Source of the DNA: Halichoerus grypus
Taxonomy: Eukaryota; Chordata; Mammalia; Carnivora; Phocidae
Assembly (NCBI RefSeq): GCF_964656455.1
Contig: NC_135718.1
Coordinates: 132,539,966 to 132,603,965, forward strand
Direction of reading: 5' to 3'
Length of the DNA stretch: 64,000 nucleotides
Shown here: positions 28,125-40,917 of the stretch, in pieces
How positions within the stretch are numbered: the first letter of the stretch is position 1
Layout of the letters: each line of letters starts with the position of its first letter
Notes under the pieces: generated by a model
The model's database searches: none
Told to the model about the DNA's origin: nothing
The model's input: the letters and a program-made list of their open reading frames with translations, nothing else
Program-made: the position numbers and the translations under genes

Positions 28125-28320
28125 TGTCAAATAGAACTTTCTGTGATGATGCAGATGCTCATATCTGCACTGTTCCATATAACTTTGAATTAGCCACAGA
28201 CGGCTTTGAACACTGGAAATGTGACTAGTGTGATAGGGAAATGGAATTAACTTTAGTTAATTTAAATTTAGACAGCCACGTGTGGCTAATGACTACTATA
28301 TGGACAGTGTATCCTCGAAC
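28125..28320. mobile_element. Non-autonomous hAT-like element (copy 1)
   Basis: AATAGAACTTTCTGTGATGA, GAACACTGGAAATGTGACTA, TTAATTTAAATTTAGACAGC and CACGTGTGGCTAATGACTAC match a common mammalian DNA-transposon relic. A second copy lies at about 53765-53985. The family name is not certain. Confidence 0.6.
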
Positions 28321-29026
28321 ATGATTTTGTTTCCTTTTTCAAAATGTATTGGCTAACTGACATATTTCTCTGATAATTTGCTTTGATCTACTTAGTTAAT
28401 TAAATAATAATTTATGGGGTCATACGATATGTAATGTTAAGCATGCTTTTTATTCCTTTTCTCAGTCTCAGAAACTTTTTTTTAAACTGTTTTGGTTTTT
28501 TTTTGTTTTTTTTTTAGTATCTGAAAGTTACTGATCTTTTCCAACACACACCCATAGAGTCAAAAATCCTTTTACTTTTACTATTATACAAAAAAATTTA
28601 AAATGGTATGTTCTCTACATGCATGGTCACTGTAGTCATTCCCTTTTTGCCAATCTTCCTAAACATGTTAAAATTGTTATAAATTCATATTATTTTCCAT
28701 GGAAACTGTTATTACAAACTATTAGTTGTGCTGTATTTCTGAAGCCTCTGCCCCTCAATTGTTTTCTAAGAAGATTACTTTTAAGCTTGTCAAGAAACTT
28801 TCCTCCTAATCGCTGCTAATTTTGTAAGTGCTGGGAATTAGCATTGATTGAACTAGGTATTGTTATTCTCCTTTATAGAAATAATAAGAATCTTTAAAAA
28901 TAAGTCCTTACAATTCATTATTTTTTATGTTGAATTTTAAACTGTGGATGTGACCATTTAACACACCAATTGAAGATTTTTACTTTATATGTTACAAATT
29001 TTTCAATTTATTTCATGATCTTTTGA

Positions 29027-29167
<141 letters not shown>

Positions 29168-30196
29168 TGAGATACTTCGAATTTCCTCAAACTGTGATAG
29201 TAAAAGTTATGTCTCTGAAATTAGTGGCAACTTAATATATTCATGATTGCATAGAATAGAAGGATTTCTTTTTTATCATCGACTTGTTATGAGAGAATTT
29301 ATTCACTTTAAAAAGTGGCAAGGTAATGTTTGGGGAGTGAATTTGTACTTTTTTATATAATTTGGTGATTTAAGCAACTGAATTTACTGGATACTTTGGT
29401 AAGACTATAAATAGATTAGCACTTGTAGTTTTATGCATAATATAAACACAGGTTTTGAATGCTGCAGCTATCAATTTACACTTACGTTTACACATAGATA
29501 GTGCTTTGTTATGGATTACTTAATATATATGTAAGCTTACATATGCATTAGAGTAATATTAAAATATATTCAAATGTATTAAAATAGATTTATTTGGAGA
29601 TCAGATAGATTTTGAAAACATTTCAAGAAAAACATACAAGTGAGTTTTTCATAGAGACACCACTTTTAAAGTAATTTCATATGAGATTATACTTTAAACT
29701 GGAAAATGAACAGTAAGATGATAGTTTATTTTTTTCTTAAATGTTTCTGTAGGAACTAATTTTGATCCAGGCAGTAATTTATGTACATTTTTTTAAAAAA
29801 AATAACATCCTTGTTTTTTTTAACATTTCACCTTAATAATTTAAAGCTGCAAACATCATTAAAATGTAAATCATTTTAACAAAGTGGTAGCAAAATGTAC
29901 TTTCTTCATCTGTGTTTACAAATCTTAAAATGCTTACCTATTTGTATATGATATTTAATTGAAAAATTATAAACACTAAGAAATTTCTAAATAATATCAA
30001 GAAAACCACGAAATTATTGCAATTCAGTTTGCTGTTTTTTATCTTTTACTCTTGCTTCTAATGGCATCAGTTTTCTCTAAAAATGTATAGCAAACTAATT
30101 AATGACTCTTAACCGTGGCTGCATTTTAGTATCTGTTTGGAAGTTTGTTTTAAGTACTGCTACTGATTTAAATGGTTTGTGATGATGGTGTTATGT

Positions 30197-30213
30197 TTTT
30201 TTTTTTTTTTTTA
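30197..30213. repeat. Poly(T) tract
   Basis: An uninterrupted T-run with no retroelement body recognised. Confidence 0.7.
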
Positions 30214-30477
30214 ACCTGTTCCTTAAACTGAAAATTAAAAATAAGAGCACCTCCTTTGTAAATGGCTTTGTGAAATTTAATGGAAAATACATGTAAATTC
30301 TCCGTCTGCTACCTGTTACATATGTAATTAGCATTCAAGAAATGCCAGTTGTTTATCTAAAAGACCTTTGCAACTAAGCTGCCTTGTTTTTATTATTATT
30401 TAGTAAAAGGAATATTTTTGTAAAATTTTTATCGTACCTGATAATGACTTATTATGATATAATTTTTAGGAAGGCAG

Positions 30478-30690
30478 TAATGATATAAGTCCTAAAGATG
30501 TGAATTTAAATTTGAGTACCACCACTTAAGATTTAGATAGCCAAATTAGTATTCTGAGCCCTATTTTTCTCTTCTGTTACTTTATATATCATACGTATGA
30601 TGTCTCTCTTTCATTGGTTAAGATTAGCAGTAAGGGTTAAATAATATCTGAAACATATTAGGTGCTCAATAAATGGATATCATATGTGGA
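30478..30690 (+). mobile_element. MIR relic
   Basis: TTTGAGTACCACCACTTAAG, GCCCTATTTTTCTCTTCTGT, GTAAGGGTTAAATAATATCT and TAGGTGCTCAATAAATGG follow MIR from tRNA-like part to 3' end. Confidence 0.75.
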
Positions 30691-31239
30691 TCCTAAAACA
30701 ATATGTAGTTTGGGAAAACAATTTATAATTTTGAATGTGTTATAACTAAAATTCAGAATAGACTTTAGTTCTTTCCTCTTCTTAACAGGCCCTAAATAGG
30801 TTTACAACAGATAGATCAAACTCACTGAAATAGTCCACCTTTACAAATAAAAAATTACAAAGACTATTTGCATTGATTCTCTTTCATATTCTTATCTCGC
30901 CATTATTTTGATAAGCCCATTGAAATGAATGGGATAGTTAAAAGTTCTATCCTGATAGTTTATCACAATATTTCTTATTTATGGCACCTGCTGAAATTCC
31001 TTTTAATGATGTCTGTATTCTTTTAGGCTGAGATTACAACATCTCAGAGGAACTCTTCTTTTATATTATAAAAAGATAAAAGCATCCTAGTTTCATTAAA
31101 ATGTCATAAAACAGTTTGGGGTGATGTATGAGACTCTTAAACCAATATAATAAATTTCACATCTCAGCATGAGGTTAAAAGATTACAGACTTTACCTTTC
31201 AAAAGACAGTGTACCAAGCTGACACTTAGTTTGTATGGT

Positions 31240-31690
31240 AGACTGTTAAAATAATGGTCTTCAGTGAACCATGTTCCCTGTGTCTGTCCAGTGTTGATGG
31301 GATCTTGCGGCTTATTCCATGAAGAGGTGAAATGTAGTTCTCTACCACTTGAATACAGGCTGGTCTTGTGACTGTGACCAGAATGTGACAGAAGCTACAT
31401 TGTATGACTTCAGAGGCTAAGTCTTAAAAGTTTGTGCTCCTGCTTTCCCTTCACTGGAAAACTACCCAGAGAACTGCATGTAAAGCTTCCGAATTTAACC
31501 TCCCTAAGGATTAAAAATCGCATGGAAAGTGACGCTAATCCATCCCAGGCCCTCCACCTCTCTAGCTCCTGACTTACCCACAGTCAACCCAAAGAGTCAT
31601 ACTGACGTGCAGAATTTTGAGAAATTAAATATTGGTTGCTTAAAGTTATTGAATTTTGTAGTTATTTGTTATTTGGCAATAGATAACTAA
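31240..31690 (+). mobile_element. Old MLT1-like LTR
   Basis: TGTATGACTTCAGAGGCTAA, TGCTCCTGCTTTCCCTTC, CTCCTGACTTACCCACAG and the end ATTTGGCAATAGATAACTAA follow the order of older MLT1-type LTRs. High divergence. Confidence 0.6.
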
Positions 31691-32509
31691 TATCATTTGT
31701 AATAAAATAATAATTGCTTTAATCTTAAACCAATATTCATTTGATAATATTCATTATATTTTTGTCTTCTCATTTTCATGAGTGTTAAATAGCACAATTC
31801 CAATTATACAGGATATAAAATGAGATAATTTTATTTCTGTTTATTTAAATAGCCTCTTCAATACACCCTAAATTGTGGAACTACTACCATGACTATAATT
31901 TATGTATTTTTTAAAACTAAATCCATGTTTTTAAAAGATGAAAAGAAGAAACTTTCAAAATTTGTTATGAATATATAAAATATTAAAAAGTAAAAACAAT
32001 ATAGCGACCTAGCAACTATTACTTTATGCACATCTACCAGTCATATCATATATGGATCCTTTTCTTCTGAACAAAATCACTACATTCATTAAACTATTGA
32101 ATTGTTACAATATCATTTGAATGAATTATTATATTATTATAATTAAAATAATCTACACTTTGATGAGAGTTATAAGAGAAAAGACTATATGGGAATGATT
32201 TCAGCAGCAGAAAAGATATGTTCTTACTCATTTCATCATGAGAGGGAAGTAAAAATAGTAAGTCTGGAGATAGAAAATGTCTTTGGTAGAATAATAGCTA
32301 TAATACAGAATTTCTGAATATAAACCACTACAAATTTTAATGTGATTCAATAACATAAAAATATACTTCATAGATAACTTGATTATTTTAATTACCACAA
32401 ATTTCCTAAGAAGAAAATAAACTCAAAATGGCTCATAGAAAAATTTGCTTTCAGCAATTTTCCTTTTTATGATAAATTAAAGTCGAAGTAAAGAGATCGA
32501 TACTGCAAA

Positions 32510-32725
32510 TCCTGGAATGAGACCATCCTCAGTCAAATTTCCATTCTACTATATAGTAACTACATGACCTCAGGCTTCTTAATTTCTCTCAGCTTGAGTT
32601 CTTTGAAATATAAAGTGTGATTAATAAGAGAAACTATCTCATAGGTTTATTATAATTTAAAAAATACTCAAAAGAACATCAGTCACTCGTAATTGGTACC
32701 TATCAAATTGATGATTATCATGAAT
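32510..32725 (+). mobile_element. MIR relic
   Basis: GTAACTACATGACCTCAGGC, TTAATTTCTCTCAGCTTGAG, AAGTGTGATTAATAAGAGAA and CTATCTCATAGGTTTATTAT match the MIR central region. Confidence 0.7.
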
Positions 32726-33029
32726 CTTGAGTACCTATTTTTCATCCTCCTCACAATTCTATATTATCTTTATTCCCAGGAAAAGTGACTGGGGATTGCT
32801 CATGATGTTTTACAGCCTATTATAGGCATTCAAAAAGAACATAGTTCTCAGCTTGTACATATTTTCCGAAGAGTAGAAAAAGATCTCTTCCCAACTCATT
32901 TTATGAGGCTGACCTAGCCATGATACAAAACTTATTGAGGATAGCATGAGAAATGATTAGAGACCAATTTAATTGATTAACATAGTTGAAAAATTATATA
33001 AAATATATTAGCAAAACTATCAAAGTAAT

Positions 33030-33440
33030 GTATTTAAAAAATAATATATCATCACCAAGTTGAAATTATTCCAGAAATAGATCATCATGTCAAAGGAGAA
33101 AATAGTATTTCAATGGATACAAAAGAAACTTTTGAGAGAGAATTCAGTATCCATTTACAATTTGAAAAAAAGAAAAAGAAAGAAAGAAAAAGTGTTAGAC
33201 AGTTACGAGGAAAACATTCCTTAGCCTAAGGAAAATTATCTACACAATAACCTAGAAGAAAAAATAATGACCACATATTGAAAGTCTGCCTTTAAGATTA
33301 GGCACAAACAGGGATGCTTACCAAACCACTTTTACTCAGCATTTTCCTGGAAATCCTAAGGAGTGCAGTGAGACTACAAAAATAAATAAAAGGAGTAAGC
33401 ACTGGAAAGGGAGATATAAAATTGCCATATTATTTAAATA
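33030..33440 (+). pseudogene. Old L1 ORF2 reverse-transcriptase fragment
   Basis: TTCAATGGATACAAAAGAAA and TTCAGTATCCATTTACAATT correspond to the motif-A segment. GCACAAACAGGGATGCTTAC, TTTACTCAGCATTTTCCTGG and AAATAAATAAAAGGAGTAAG correspond to the palm up to just before the catalytic motif C. Frame broken by an (AAAG)n run at about 33166-33190. Confidence 0.75.
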
Positions 33441-33469
33441 AGATTTTCTACCTATTCCTTACATACTTT

Positions 33470-33965
33470 TTCCTTAGGGGACCTCATTCATTTCTATGAT
33501 TTCCAAAATTACATCTCTCCCTCAGTATTCACTATGAGCTTCAGTGTTGTATCTCTAACTGTGTAGTCAATATCTATTAGGTTTCTAACAGCTGTCTCAA
33601 AATTAAGATATCTAGAAATATTTACTGATTTTCCCTGACTTAAAATCTGTTTCTGTCCCATTCTTCTCAACACCATCTACTTAGAACTCAAGCCAAAATC
33701 CATGAATCATTCTTCAATCGTTTGCTTTCAATCCATCAAGTCCTACAGTTTAGACTCCCTGAGTATCCCAGGCTTACCCACTGACACAACCCTAGTTCAT
33801 GCCATGATCATGGCTTTGTCAAAACACTCCCCTTTCCTTCTTTCCTGGGTATCCATGAGTTCTGCCTGTAGGCTTACTTCTAGTCTTCATGTTCCCCAGC
33901 ACATTTGCAGTAGTGATTACCATTTGTGTGGTATAATAGGCTGCTACATCTTTGTGCCTCCAATG
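33470..33965 (+). mobile_element. L2-like LINE relic
   Basis: TCTGTCCCATTCTTCTCAAC, TTCAATCCATCAAGTCCTAC and GTTCATGCCATGATCATGGC resemble the long non-coding L2 stretch. Diverged; no frame. Confidence 0.45.
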
Positions 33966-34337
33966 TCAGCCTGAACTCACTAGTTTCCTCTTTCCAGTAT
34001 ATTGATGCCAGCATTCTTTTACCACATCATTATTTTTAAAAGATTCTTTCTGGTGGGTTATTTTTTTGTCAACCTCTGTAGAACAAAAGTCAAATGGTAC
34101 TATAGCTTTGGTTGTGTTAAATCTCTTTTCCAGTGAGAAATATTTTTTATCAATACACTTCTTTTTTAAGAAGTGGCAGTTGGTACTGAAACATAGGAAG
34201 AAGTAATGGCAGTGTTCCATAGCTATGACTAATACAAAAATGTGGTTTTGTAACATCTTATATTCTCTGGCAGCCTCTTGTGGGACTAGCAATTCTAGTA
34301 AAGTCTCTCCAAGGTCATATATCTGATCAGAAATCAC
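33966..34337 (-). other. Unrecognised 123-codon open frame, probably not a gene
   Basis: A minus-strand frame inside the KCNT2 intron in otherwise unassigned DNA. The conceptual protein is rich in Lys, Phe and Cys, has a hydrophobic patch (HIFVLVIAMEHCHYFFLCF) and a C-terminal part with STEVDKKITHQKESF. I recognise no family. There is no evident promoter, splice structure or poly(A) tail, so neither a single-exon gene nor a processed pseudogene is supported. Listed because it is the longest unexplained frame outside repeats. Confidence 0.2.
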
Positions 34338-35879
34338 CTAGGAAAAAGGTTTCTACATTGTTGAGCCCTTCACAAATATTCTCCTCTTAGTGGAAAAAGC
34401 ATGGTGAAAAAAAGCAAAACATTATAATATTTCAGCTTTCAGACATGTTTCTATAGACCAAATTTTAATCAGAATAAAACCAAACCCTTATCTCTTTCTT
34501 CACTCATTAAAAAAGAAACAAACCCAAAATAAAAGAAACATAAGGAAAAAATGTACTTTATTAGGAAAAGAACTCTTTTATTGAAAAGCCTTGAATGAAC
34601 TTAAAGAATAAACTGAGCTCTCCAATTAGTTGAATCTAAAAGAAGTTTGCTATTTGTCTCCTCGTCAGATGAAAATACCCAGAAAATCAGTGGGAGATGA
34701 ATCCCTGTTGTATGAATAAATCAATTGCTAAATTTAGGTTGCCACTTTATCTTCACCTCCCAGATAAAGGGTTGTATCATCTACGAGTGAATATTCAGTT
34801 GCCTTTCATTTGTCAATTAATTTTCTTTCAACATACTGGGTCCTTGAAAATTTTCTACCTCATTTTAACAGATGTAAGAAGACATAAAAATCATATTGGT
34901 AAATTTTCACCCACAGGTGGCAGAGAAGAATGTTAAAAATCATTTTATAAATAAATTTGTATGAGTAGAAAATGTAAAAGTCAGAATAAAGAATGTAAAA
35001 ATCGATTTATAAATTGTGAATTTTCTATGAATTTTATTTTCCATGCTTTGGCTATGATATTTCATAAGTAACAGAATTTGAATTAAAGTTCATGAATGAA
35101 AGGAAGAATCATACCTCAATAGTAAAGTGTTGACTGAATGAAATTCTCTCTACTTCACAACTAAAACATGCCTAGAAGAATGATTCATTATACTAGAACA
35201 GTAGGAGTTCTGGGAATTTAAAAAAAAAAATTTTAAAGATTTCAATTGCAATACAAATTAAAAGTATAGATGAAAGTATTTTTAACAATATCATTGACAA
35301 TATTGTATAAACGTATTTCTTATAGTAGGTAGTCGTGACTACCATTATAAAAACAATATTGTTTAAAATAAACACACGTGCATGTGTGCATATGCATGCA
35401 CACACACAAATCTTGGAGAAATGATTTGACTAAGAAATGAAGGTCTTGTCTCAGTTTCTCACTATTACTTTTTTTGCTGAAACACAAGACATCCCAATGC
35501 TTCACTTTTTCCTACCCAGAAAAGACAGTGGAAAATATTTCCAAGTAATATAAATATTGGAAATTATGTTAGCTGTTTCTAAATAACATATGTATGTGCA
35601 ATGCTTGACTTTCACCAAATGGTAAGGTGTGAGTTTTTCATGCTGAATAATTTCTTCCTTTCCCATATAACACCCACATAGATATCAGTTTAAATTTCAT
35701 TCTTACAACCTACTTAAGAACATAATGCTTTGAATTCCTACATTTTCAAAAGATGAAAACCCCAACTTTGAAAATTCTCTGTTTTCAGATGAAAATATTC
35801 TCTTTGATGTTTGTGTTATTGCAGAGATCATCAGAAGCCACTTAACCTAAGGCCATGTTGAAGACCAGCACAATTTAGA

Positions 35880-36170
35880 GAGTCTTTAAATTTTTTCTTT
35901 CTTCACTATTTTTACTTTACAAAAAATCAAACACCCAGCTTAAAAATTATACAATGAAAACTTGTATTCCCTCCATTTACATTGAACAGTTAACAGTTCC
36001 CCACATTTGCTTAATCTTCTCTCCATACACACACACACACACACACACACTGTTAACTTCAGCATGCTTTTCCAAAGAATGACATTCTACTATATACCCA
36101 GCATAATATTTTCACTCCTAAGAAGGTCAAATATTTTCATGGGTCTGGTTTGTATTTAAATGTTGGCAAT
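35880..36170 (+). mobile_element. Old L1M-type 3' UTR relic
   Basis: AAAATTATACAATGAAAACT, TTGAACAGTTAACAGTTCCC, CACATTTGCTTAATCTTCTC and CTTCAGCATGCTTTTCCAAA follow a common old L1 3' UTR. It contains the CA repeat listed below. A related piece continues at about 36450-36615. Confidence 0.5.
36027..36050. repeat. (CA)n microsatellite
   Basis: About 12 uninterrupted CA units. Confidence 0.95.
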
Positions 36171-36229
36171 TGTCCCCAAAATGTCTTTTATAATTGTATT
36201 TTTATAATTCAGTATTAAATCAATATTTT

Positions 36230-36430
36230 GGGGGCACTTGGGTTGCTCAGTCCGTTAAGTGTCTGCCTTCTGCTCAGGTCCTGACCTCAGGGTCCTGGGA
36301 TGGATCCCCCAGTCAGGCTCCCTGCTCAATGGGGAGTCTGCTTTTCCCATTCCCTCTGCCCCTCCCCTTGCTTTGCTCTTTGATCTCACTCTCAGATAAA
36401 TAAATAAATCTTTAAAAAAATTAAAAATTT
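36230..36430 (+). mobile_element. Can-SINE, plus strand
   Basis: Sense copy: GGGGCACTTGGGTTGCTCAG, GTCTGCCTTCTGCTCAGGTC, CAGGCTCCCTGCTCAATGGG, CCTCTGCCCCTCCCCTTGCT, tail ATAAATAAATAAATC with A-run. Flanked by TAAATCAATATTTT and AAATATCAATATTT, an imperfect duplication. Confidence 0.95.
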
Positions 36431-36449
36431 AAAATATCAATATTTCATT

Positions 36450-36615
36450 TTTAATTGCATTTGCTTTTTCATTTTTTATCGAAATAATTTAGATAGAAGA
36501 TTAGTATAGACAGGACTGAGCATTCCCGTATACCCTTCACATCACACAGCTTCCCGGGATGTTAATTTCTTATATAACTATATCCGTTTAATCAAAACTA
36601 AAAAATTAACATTGG
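36450..36615 (+). mobile_element. Old L1M-type 3' UTR relic (second piece)
   Basis: GAGCATTCCCGTATACCCTT, CACAGCTTCCCGGGATGTTA, and AATCAAAACTAAAAAATTAA match a common old L1 3' UTR. Confidence 0.5.
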
Positions 36616-37059
36616 TGTGAATTGTTTTTTAAGTGAAATATTTTCTTGTCTTTCATTCCTCCTAACAAAAAAAAATCAGTAACTTATTTGCTTTACTTTT
36701 TTTGTAGCTTTTAAAATTTTAATATGTGGGTCTATTAAATAGCCAAACCAGCTTTCTTGTTTGTTCTTTTTGACACTTGATTAAATCGCCATTGAACATT
36801 AGGTATTTCAAGCCATTTTCTTGTGGACCACTTAAAATTGAATTAACTCAAAGCATCTTTATGTTTTTCCCCATTAATTTTCTTATAGTCTTGTATTTCT
36901 CCAAGACTCAATTTCATGGTTCTGAAAGCCAGAGTAGCATATTTCTTCTTCTGTCTTTGGAAAGTGCCAGGCATATTCTATTATATCCTAGATCTATGGT
37001 TTTCAGTCTCTAAGGTAGTTTCTTGATAACAATGATTTATAAAGAACAGGTTTATCTTC

Positions 37060-37165
37060 TTTCACTCTCATTTACTTATTCAAAACATTTTTATTGAGTC
37101 CTACTGTGAACAATTTGTTAGTCTAGGTACTAGTGGTATAATGATAAATCAGATGGACTAGCTGT
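37060..37165 (+). mobile_element. Ancient L2/MIR-like relic
   Basis: TTCAAAACATTTTTATTGAG and TCTAGGTACTAGTGGTATAA, a worn copy of the element type seen at 16405-16690. Confidence 0.4.
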
Positions 37166-37984
37166 TTGTTCCAATGGCAGATTTTCTCATTTTCTTTAAA
37201 TCACCCTTTTTTTAACCAGTGAGCCAGTGTACTTTTACGTTCTGCCCAAGAATACCACTCTAATAGAGCCTGTTCTTCCCAGGTAGAGCTTCAGCTGTGA
37301 CCTTATGATCCTCCTCCCCTGCCCTTGCCACCCTCCATATATATCAAAACTCATGATTCCAATTATGTGCTAGTTTCATCAGATTTTGATTGATGAATTT
37401 AGTCAATCTGATAGACCTACTTAGGTAAAGTTTTCATGATTTAATATAATATATTTGTCCCTGGAGTAATTACTTTTGTATTGAAAAGTCTCTTAAAATA
37501 TGATTTTTAACCCTAGAAGAATGAGATCCTAATACGAGGATATTATAATATCCTAATGCTATAATATTATCATGGGATGTTTGTCTAACATTGCCTCAAA
37601 ACAGACTGCATGAGAACATACTGTGCACACACAAATATGTGAGAGAGACTGTGAATTAGGCTTTACTAATGAATTGGAATGTTGCTGGAGAAGTAGTGAG
37701 TGACTGATGACAGTTATAGGTAAAGGGATCACATTTTAACTAGATAATAAAGTAACTCCAGGGGATACGTGGAGTACAGTGGAGAGAACACAAAGAGCTT
37801 CACAGGAGTAATTATTTAGCAAGCTATTAGGATGTTCAGGTGAGAGAGACTGAGGGATTGAACCAGAGTGGTGATGATGGATGTGGACAGTGAGAACAGA
37901 TTCATCAATCATTTCAGATATATTCTGTAGACCTAATAATCAATTGACTGTGGGAACCAAAGAAAGTGAGAAATCATTTTATTT

Positions 37985-38300
37985 TTGCCACCTTAATCTC
38001 TTTTTTGTATATCCTCCCATTTAACATAATTTGTATTATAGCAGTTTACTAATTGATTTGTAGTTGCTTAGATGTTCATTTAATTCTAGAATAGAAACTT
38101 CTTTTTTTTTCCCCAAAGGTTTTGTTTTTGAGTAATCTCTACACCCAACATGGGGCTTGAACTTACAGCCTCAAGATCAAGAGTCACATGCTCCACTGAC
38201 TGAGCCAGCCAGGTGCCCCTAGGATATGAGTTTCTTAAATGCTTTATATCTTGGGTGACAAGCACAGTGCTCGACTCATAGTATTTTATTACTACAAGTA
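37985..38300 (+). mobile_element. L2 3' end split by a Can-SINE
   Basis: Left part ends ATTTAATTCTAGAATAGAAA. The right part resumes as GAGTTTCTTAAATGCTTTAT, GACAAGCACAGTGCTCGACT, CATAGTATTTTATTA. Joined conceptually they follow the L2 3' terminus. Confidence 0.65.
38101..38219 (-). mobile_element. Short Can-SINE inside L2
   Basis: Antisense short form: T-run, GAGTAATCTCTACACCCAAC, ATGGGGCTTGAACTTACAGC, CTGACTGAGCCAGCCAGGTG. Same subtype as 6421-6535. Confidence 0.93.
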
Positions 38301-39882
38301 TACAGGCTATAGTATAAAATTTAAAAACTTAAAAGATCCAGTAACAGTGTTCAAAAGTAATACTATAACTCAGTAAAATAAAAATATACAACAATCTATG
38401 AAATAGTGAAAAGGGAAAAAAAATCTACAGTTTTTCTGCCAGTGTAGGGAAAACCCAGTTCTATCCTACTGTGTTTCTCCCTTGTCTGTCTCCTTCACTA
38501 GTCACATAGTCACTAACATCTATTTACACAATTACATGAAGGTTTCATGAGGAAATAATATGAACTACACACAACATTTAAGTAAAAGGGCATTTATTGC
38601 AGTTTTACTTATTATAAGAATAAATGTAGAAAGAAGGAAAATGTCTAGCCATATAAGAATAGATATATGAGATACATAGATGTGGTGTGTGTATGTATTA
38701 TCCAACCAAAGTCCTTATTAGAAATTATATTAAAATGAAGGTCAATACAAATGGAATAAGTAAGATATGGAATTCCTTAAAGTAGGGTAACAATTTTATT
38801 AATATAATACATGTATAATGAATTATATTTCATTTTTTTATAGAAGCATAATACTAGCTGGAAGGTGATTTTGCTGATAATGGTTGTTTTTAAATGTATT
38901 TATAGATTGTACATTTTTACATTTTTTCCCCTCAAGGTCCAAATTATCAAGTGTAATTAATGCCATGAAAACATTTGTGAATGGTGATATCTAAGCAGGG
39001 AACGTGTTATTCACTTAATTATGACTAGGGGTTATGTTTGTATAGACTATAATAATTTGCTTATATGAACTGAAATCATTAGATTGGTAAAAGATAATTT
39101 GTATGGGTTTATGAAATTGTACAGTTAGCGTATTGTTATATTTTATAACCCATGACAAATGCCATTTAATATCCTAATATAACAATAACTTTCATTGGTG
39201 CCAAGTTCTCATTTAAGCTATCGGCTATTCTGTATTCCTATATTCATAAACTAAAACTCATGATCAGTCAGTAGCTACTTGAATGTTAACTTCCTTCTTG
39301 AATGTTAACTCAGCTTCCAATGAAGAATGAAAAATAAGGCAAATTTAAAAAGTGATAGCTATTTTTAAAAATCACCAAGGTGAATGCAATGAGCTGAGCT
39401 AAGTTATTTCCAACAAATTTTGGAAGTGTATGTGTTTGAAAATAAGGAAAAGAAATCTGTAATATGTTGAAATTGTAAATGAGTAATTTTGATGCAATCA
39501 ATTCCTCCTTGGATTGTGTGTATTCAACATTCTTTGTTTTTCAGCTTACTATGACTCAGTTTTGTCCAGGACTAAAATAAATAAATAAGTAAATACCCAA
39601 TATCATAAAAGAGGATTTCTTGAACTTGTGTGATAAGCTTTAGATGATTACGTAGTGTAATTTCTAGGTTAAATAGTATGTGTACTTTTCTGATTTTAAT
39701 ACACAATGCCAATTTGCTCTTCAGAAATGTATAATTTACTTTTGCAAAAGTGAGCACTATTCCTTTAACTCTTGCCCCTTGGGCAAATGAAAAATAATAT
39801 TAAGAACTTATTATTATTATTATAGTCATACTACTAGTGGCAGTCAACATTTATATAGTCCTTATTTTGTGCAAGGACTACT

Positions 39883-40012
39883 CTTTTTTTTTTTTAGAGA
39901 GAGACGGAAAGAATCTTAAGCAGGCTCCAGGCCCAGTATCACGACCCTGAGATCACGACCTGAGCCAAAATCAAGAGTTGGACACTTAACTGACTGAGCC
40001 CCTCAGGTGCCT
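39883..40012 (-). mobile_element. 5'-shortened Can-SINE inside MIR
   Basis: Antisense copy: T-run, GAGAGAGACGGAAAGAATCT, TAAGCAGGCTCCAGGCCCAG, TTAACTGACTGAGCCCCTCA. GGACTACT is duplicated on both sides. Confidence 0.92.
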
Positions 40013-40082
40013 TGGACTACTGTTCTAAAGCACTTTTTGTAGATTAACTCAATTAATTTTTGTTACAACCTTATAAAGTAAT

Positions 40083-40590
40083 GTATTAGTTATCTATTGC
40101 TGTGTAACAACCCCAAAGCTTTGTGGTGTAAACCACAAATATTTATTATCGCACAGTTTCTGTGCGTCAGGAATTTGAGAGAGTAACAATCAGGATATTT
40201 ATGATGTTGCAGTGAAGATGTCAGTTGGGACTACAGTTACCCGAGGGCTTGACTTGGGTTGGAAGATCTGCTTCCGTTGTGGTTCACTCTTTACTCACAT
40301 GGTTGGCAAGGTAATGCTGACTGTTCCAGAGGCCTCAGTTCTTTACCTCTTGAACTTTTCCTTAGGGCTACTTGAGTGTCCTTATGATGTGTCAGCTGGC
40401 TTCCCCCAGAAAACATTGACCTAAAAGAGAGCAAGGCAGAAACCACAATGTCTTTTGTGACATAGCCCTGGCTGTCCCTCTCTGTAACTTTCATAATATC
40501 CTATTGGTTACACAGATCAGCCCTATTCTGTGAATACCAGGATATGAGAACCATTAGTTCTTCAGGAGGCTTGCTACCATAGAGAGATTT
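40083..40590 (-). mobile_element. MLT1-like MaLR LTR inside MIR, antisense
   Basis: In antisense it starts TTAGTTATCTATTGCTGTGT, AACAACCCCAAAGCTTTGTG, then AGGGCTTGACTTGGGTTGGA, AGAGGCCTCAGTTCTTTACC, GCTGGCTTCCCCCAGAAAAC, AGGCAGAAACCACAATGTCT, and ends near GAGGCTTGCTACCA. The block order matches a mammalian MaLR LTR. The subfamily is not called. Confidence 0.65.
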
Positions 40591-40596
40591 TATTAG

Positions 40597-40917
40597 TATG
40601 GTTGACTCTTGACCAACATGCATTTGAACTGCAGGAGTTCACTTACATGTGCATTTTTCCCCAATAAATATAGTACAGTACTGTAATTGTATTTTCCTTA
40701 TCATTTTCTTAATAACATTTTCTTTTCTCTAGCTTACTTTGTTGTAAGAATACAGTATATAATACAGATAATATACAATATACGTGTTAATCCACTGTTT
40801 GTGCTATTGGCAAGGCTTCCAGTGATTGGTAGTTAAGTTTTAGGGCAGTCTAATGTTCTTTGTGCATTTGCCATCTGTACATACGGTTGGCTCCCCTAAC
40901 CCCTGTGTTGTTCAAGG
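40597..40917. mobile_element. Tigger-type DNA transposon relic (MITE)
   Basis: Terminal inverted repeats GGTTGACTCTTGACCAAC (left) and, reversed, a ...TTGAACAAC end (right, CCCTGTGTTGTTCAAGG). The interior has TTTTCTTAATAACATTTTCT and TTGTAAGAATACAGTATATA, typical of short TcMar-Tigger elements. Flanking TA dinucleotides fit the TA target. No transposase frame. Confidence 0.82.
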
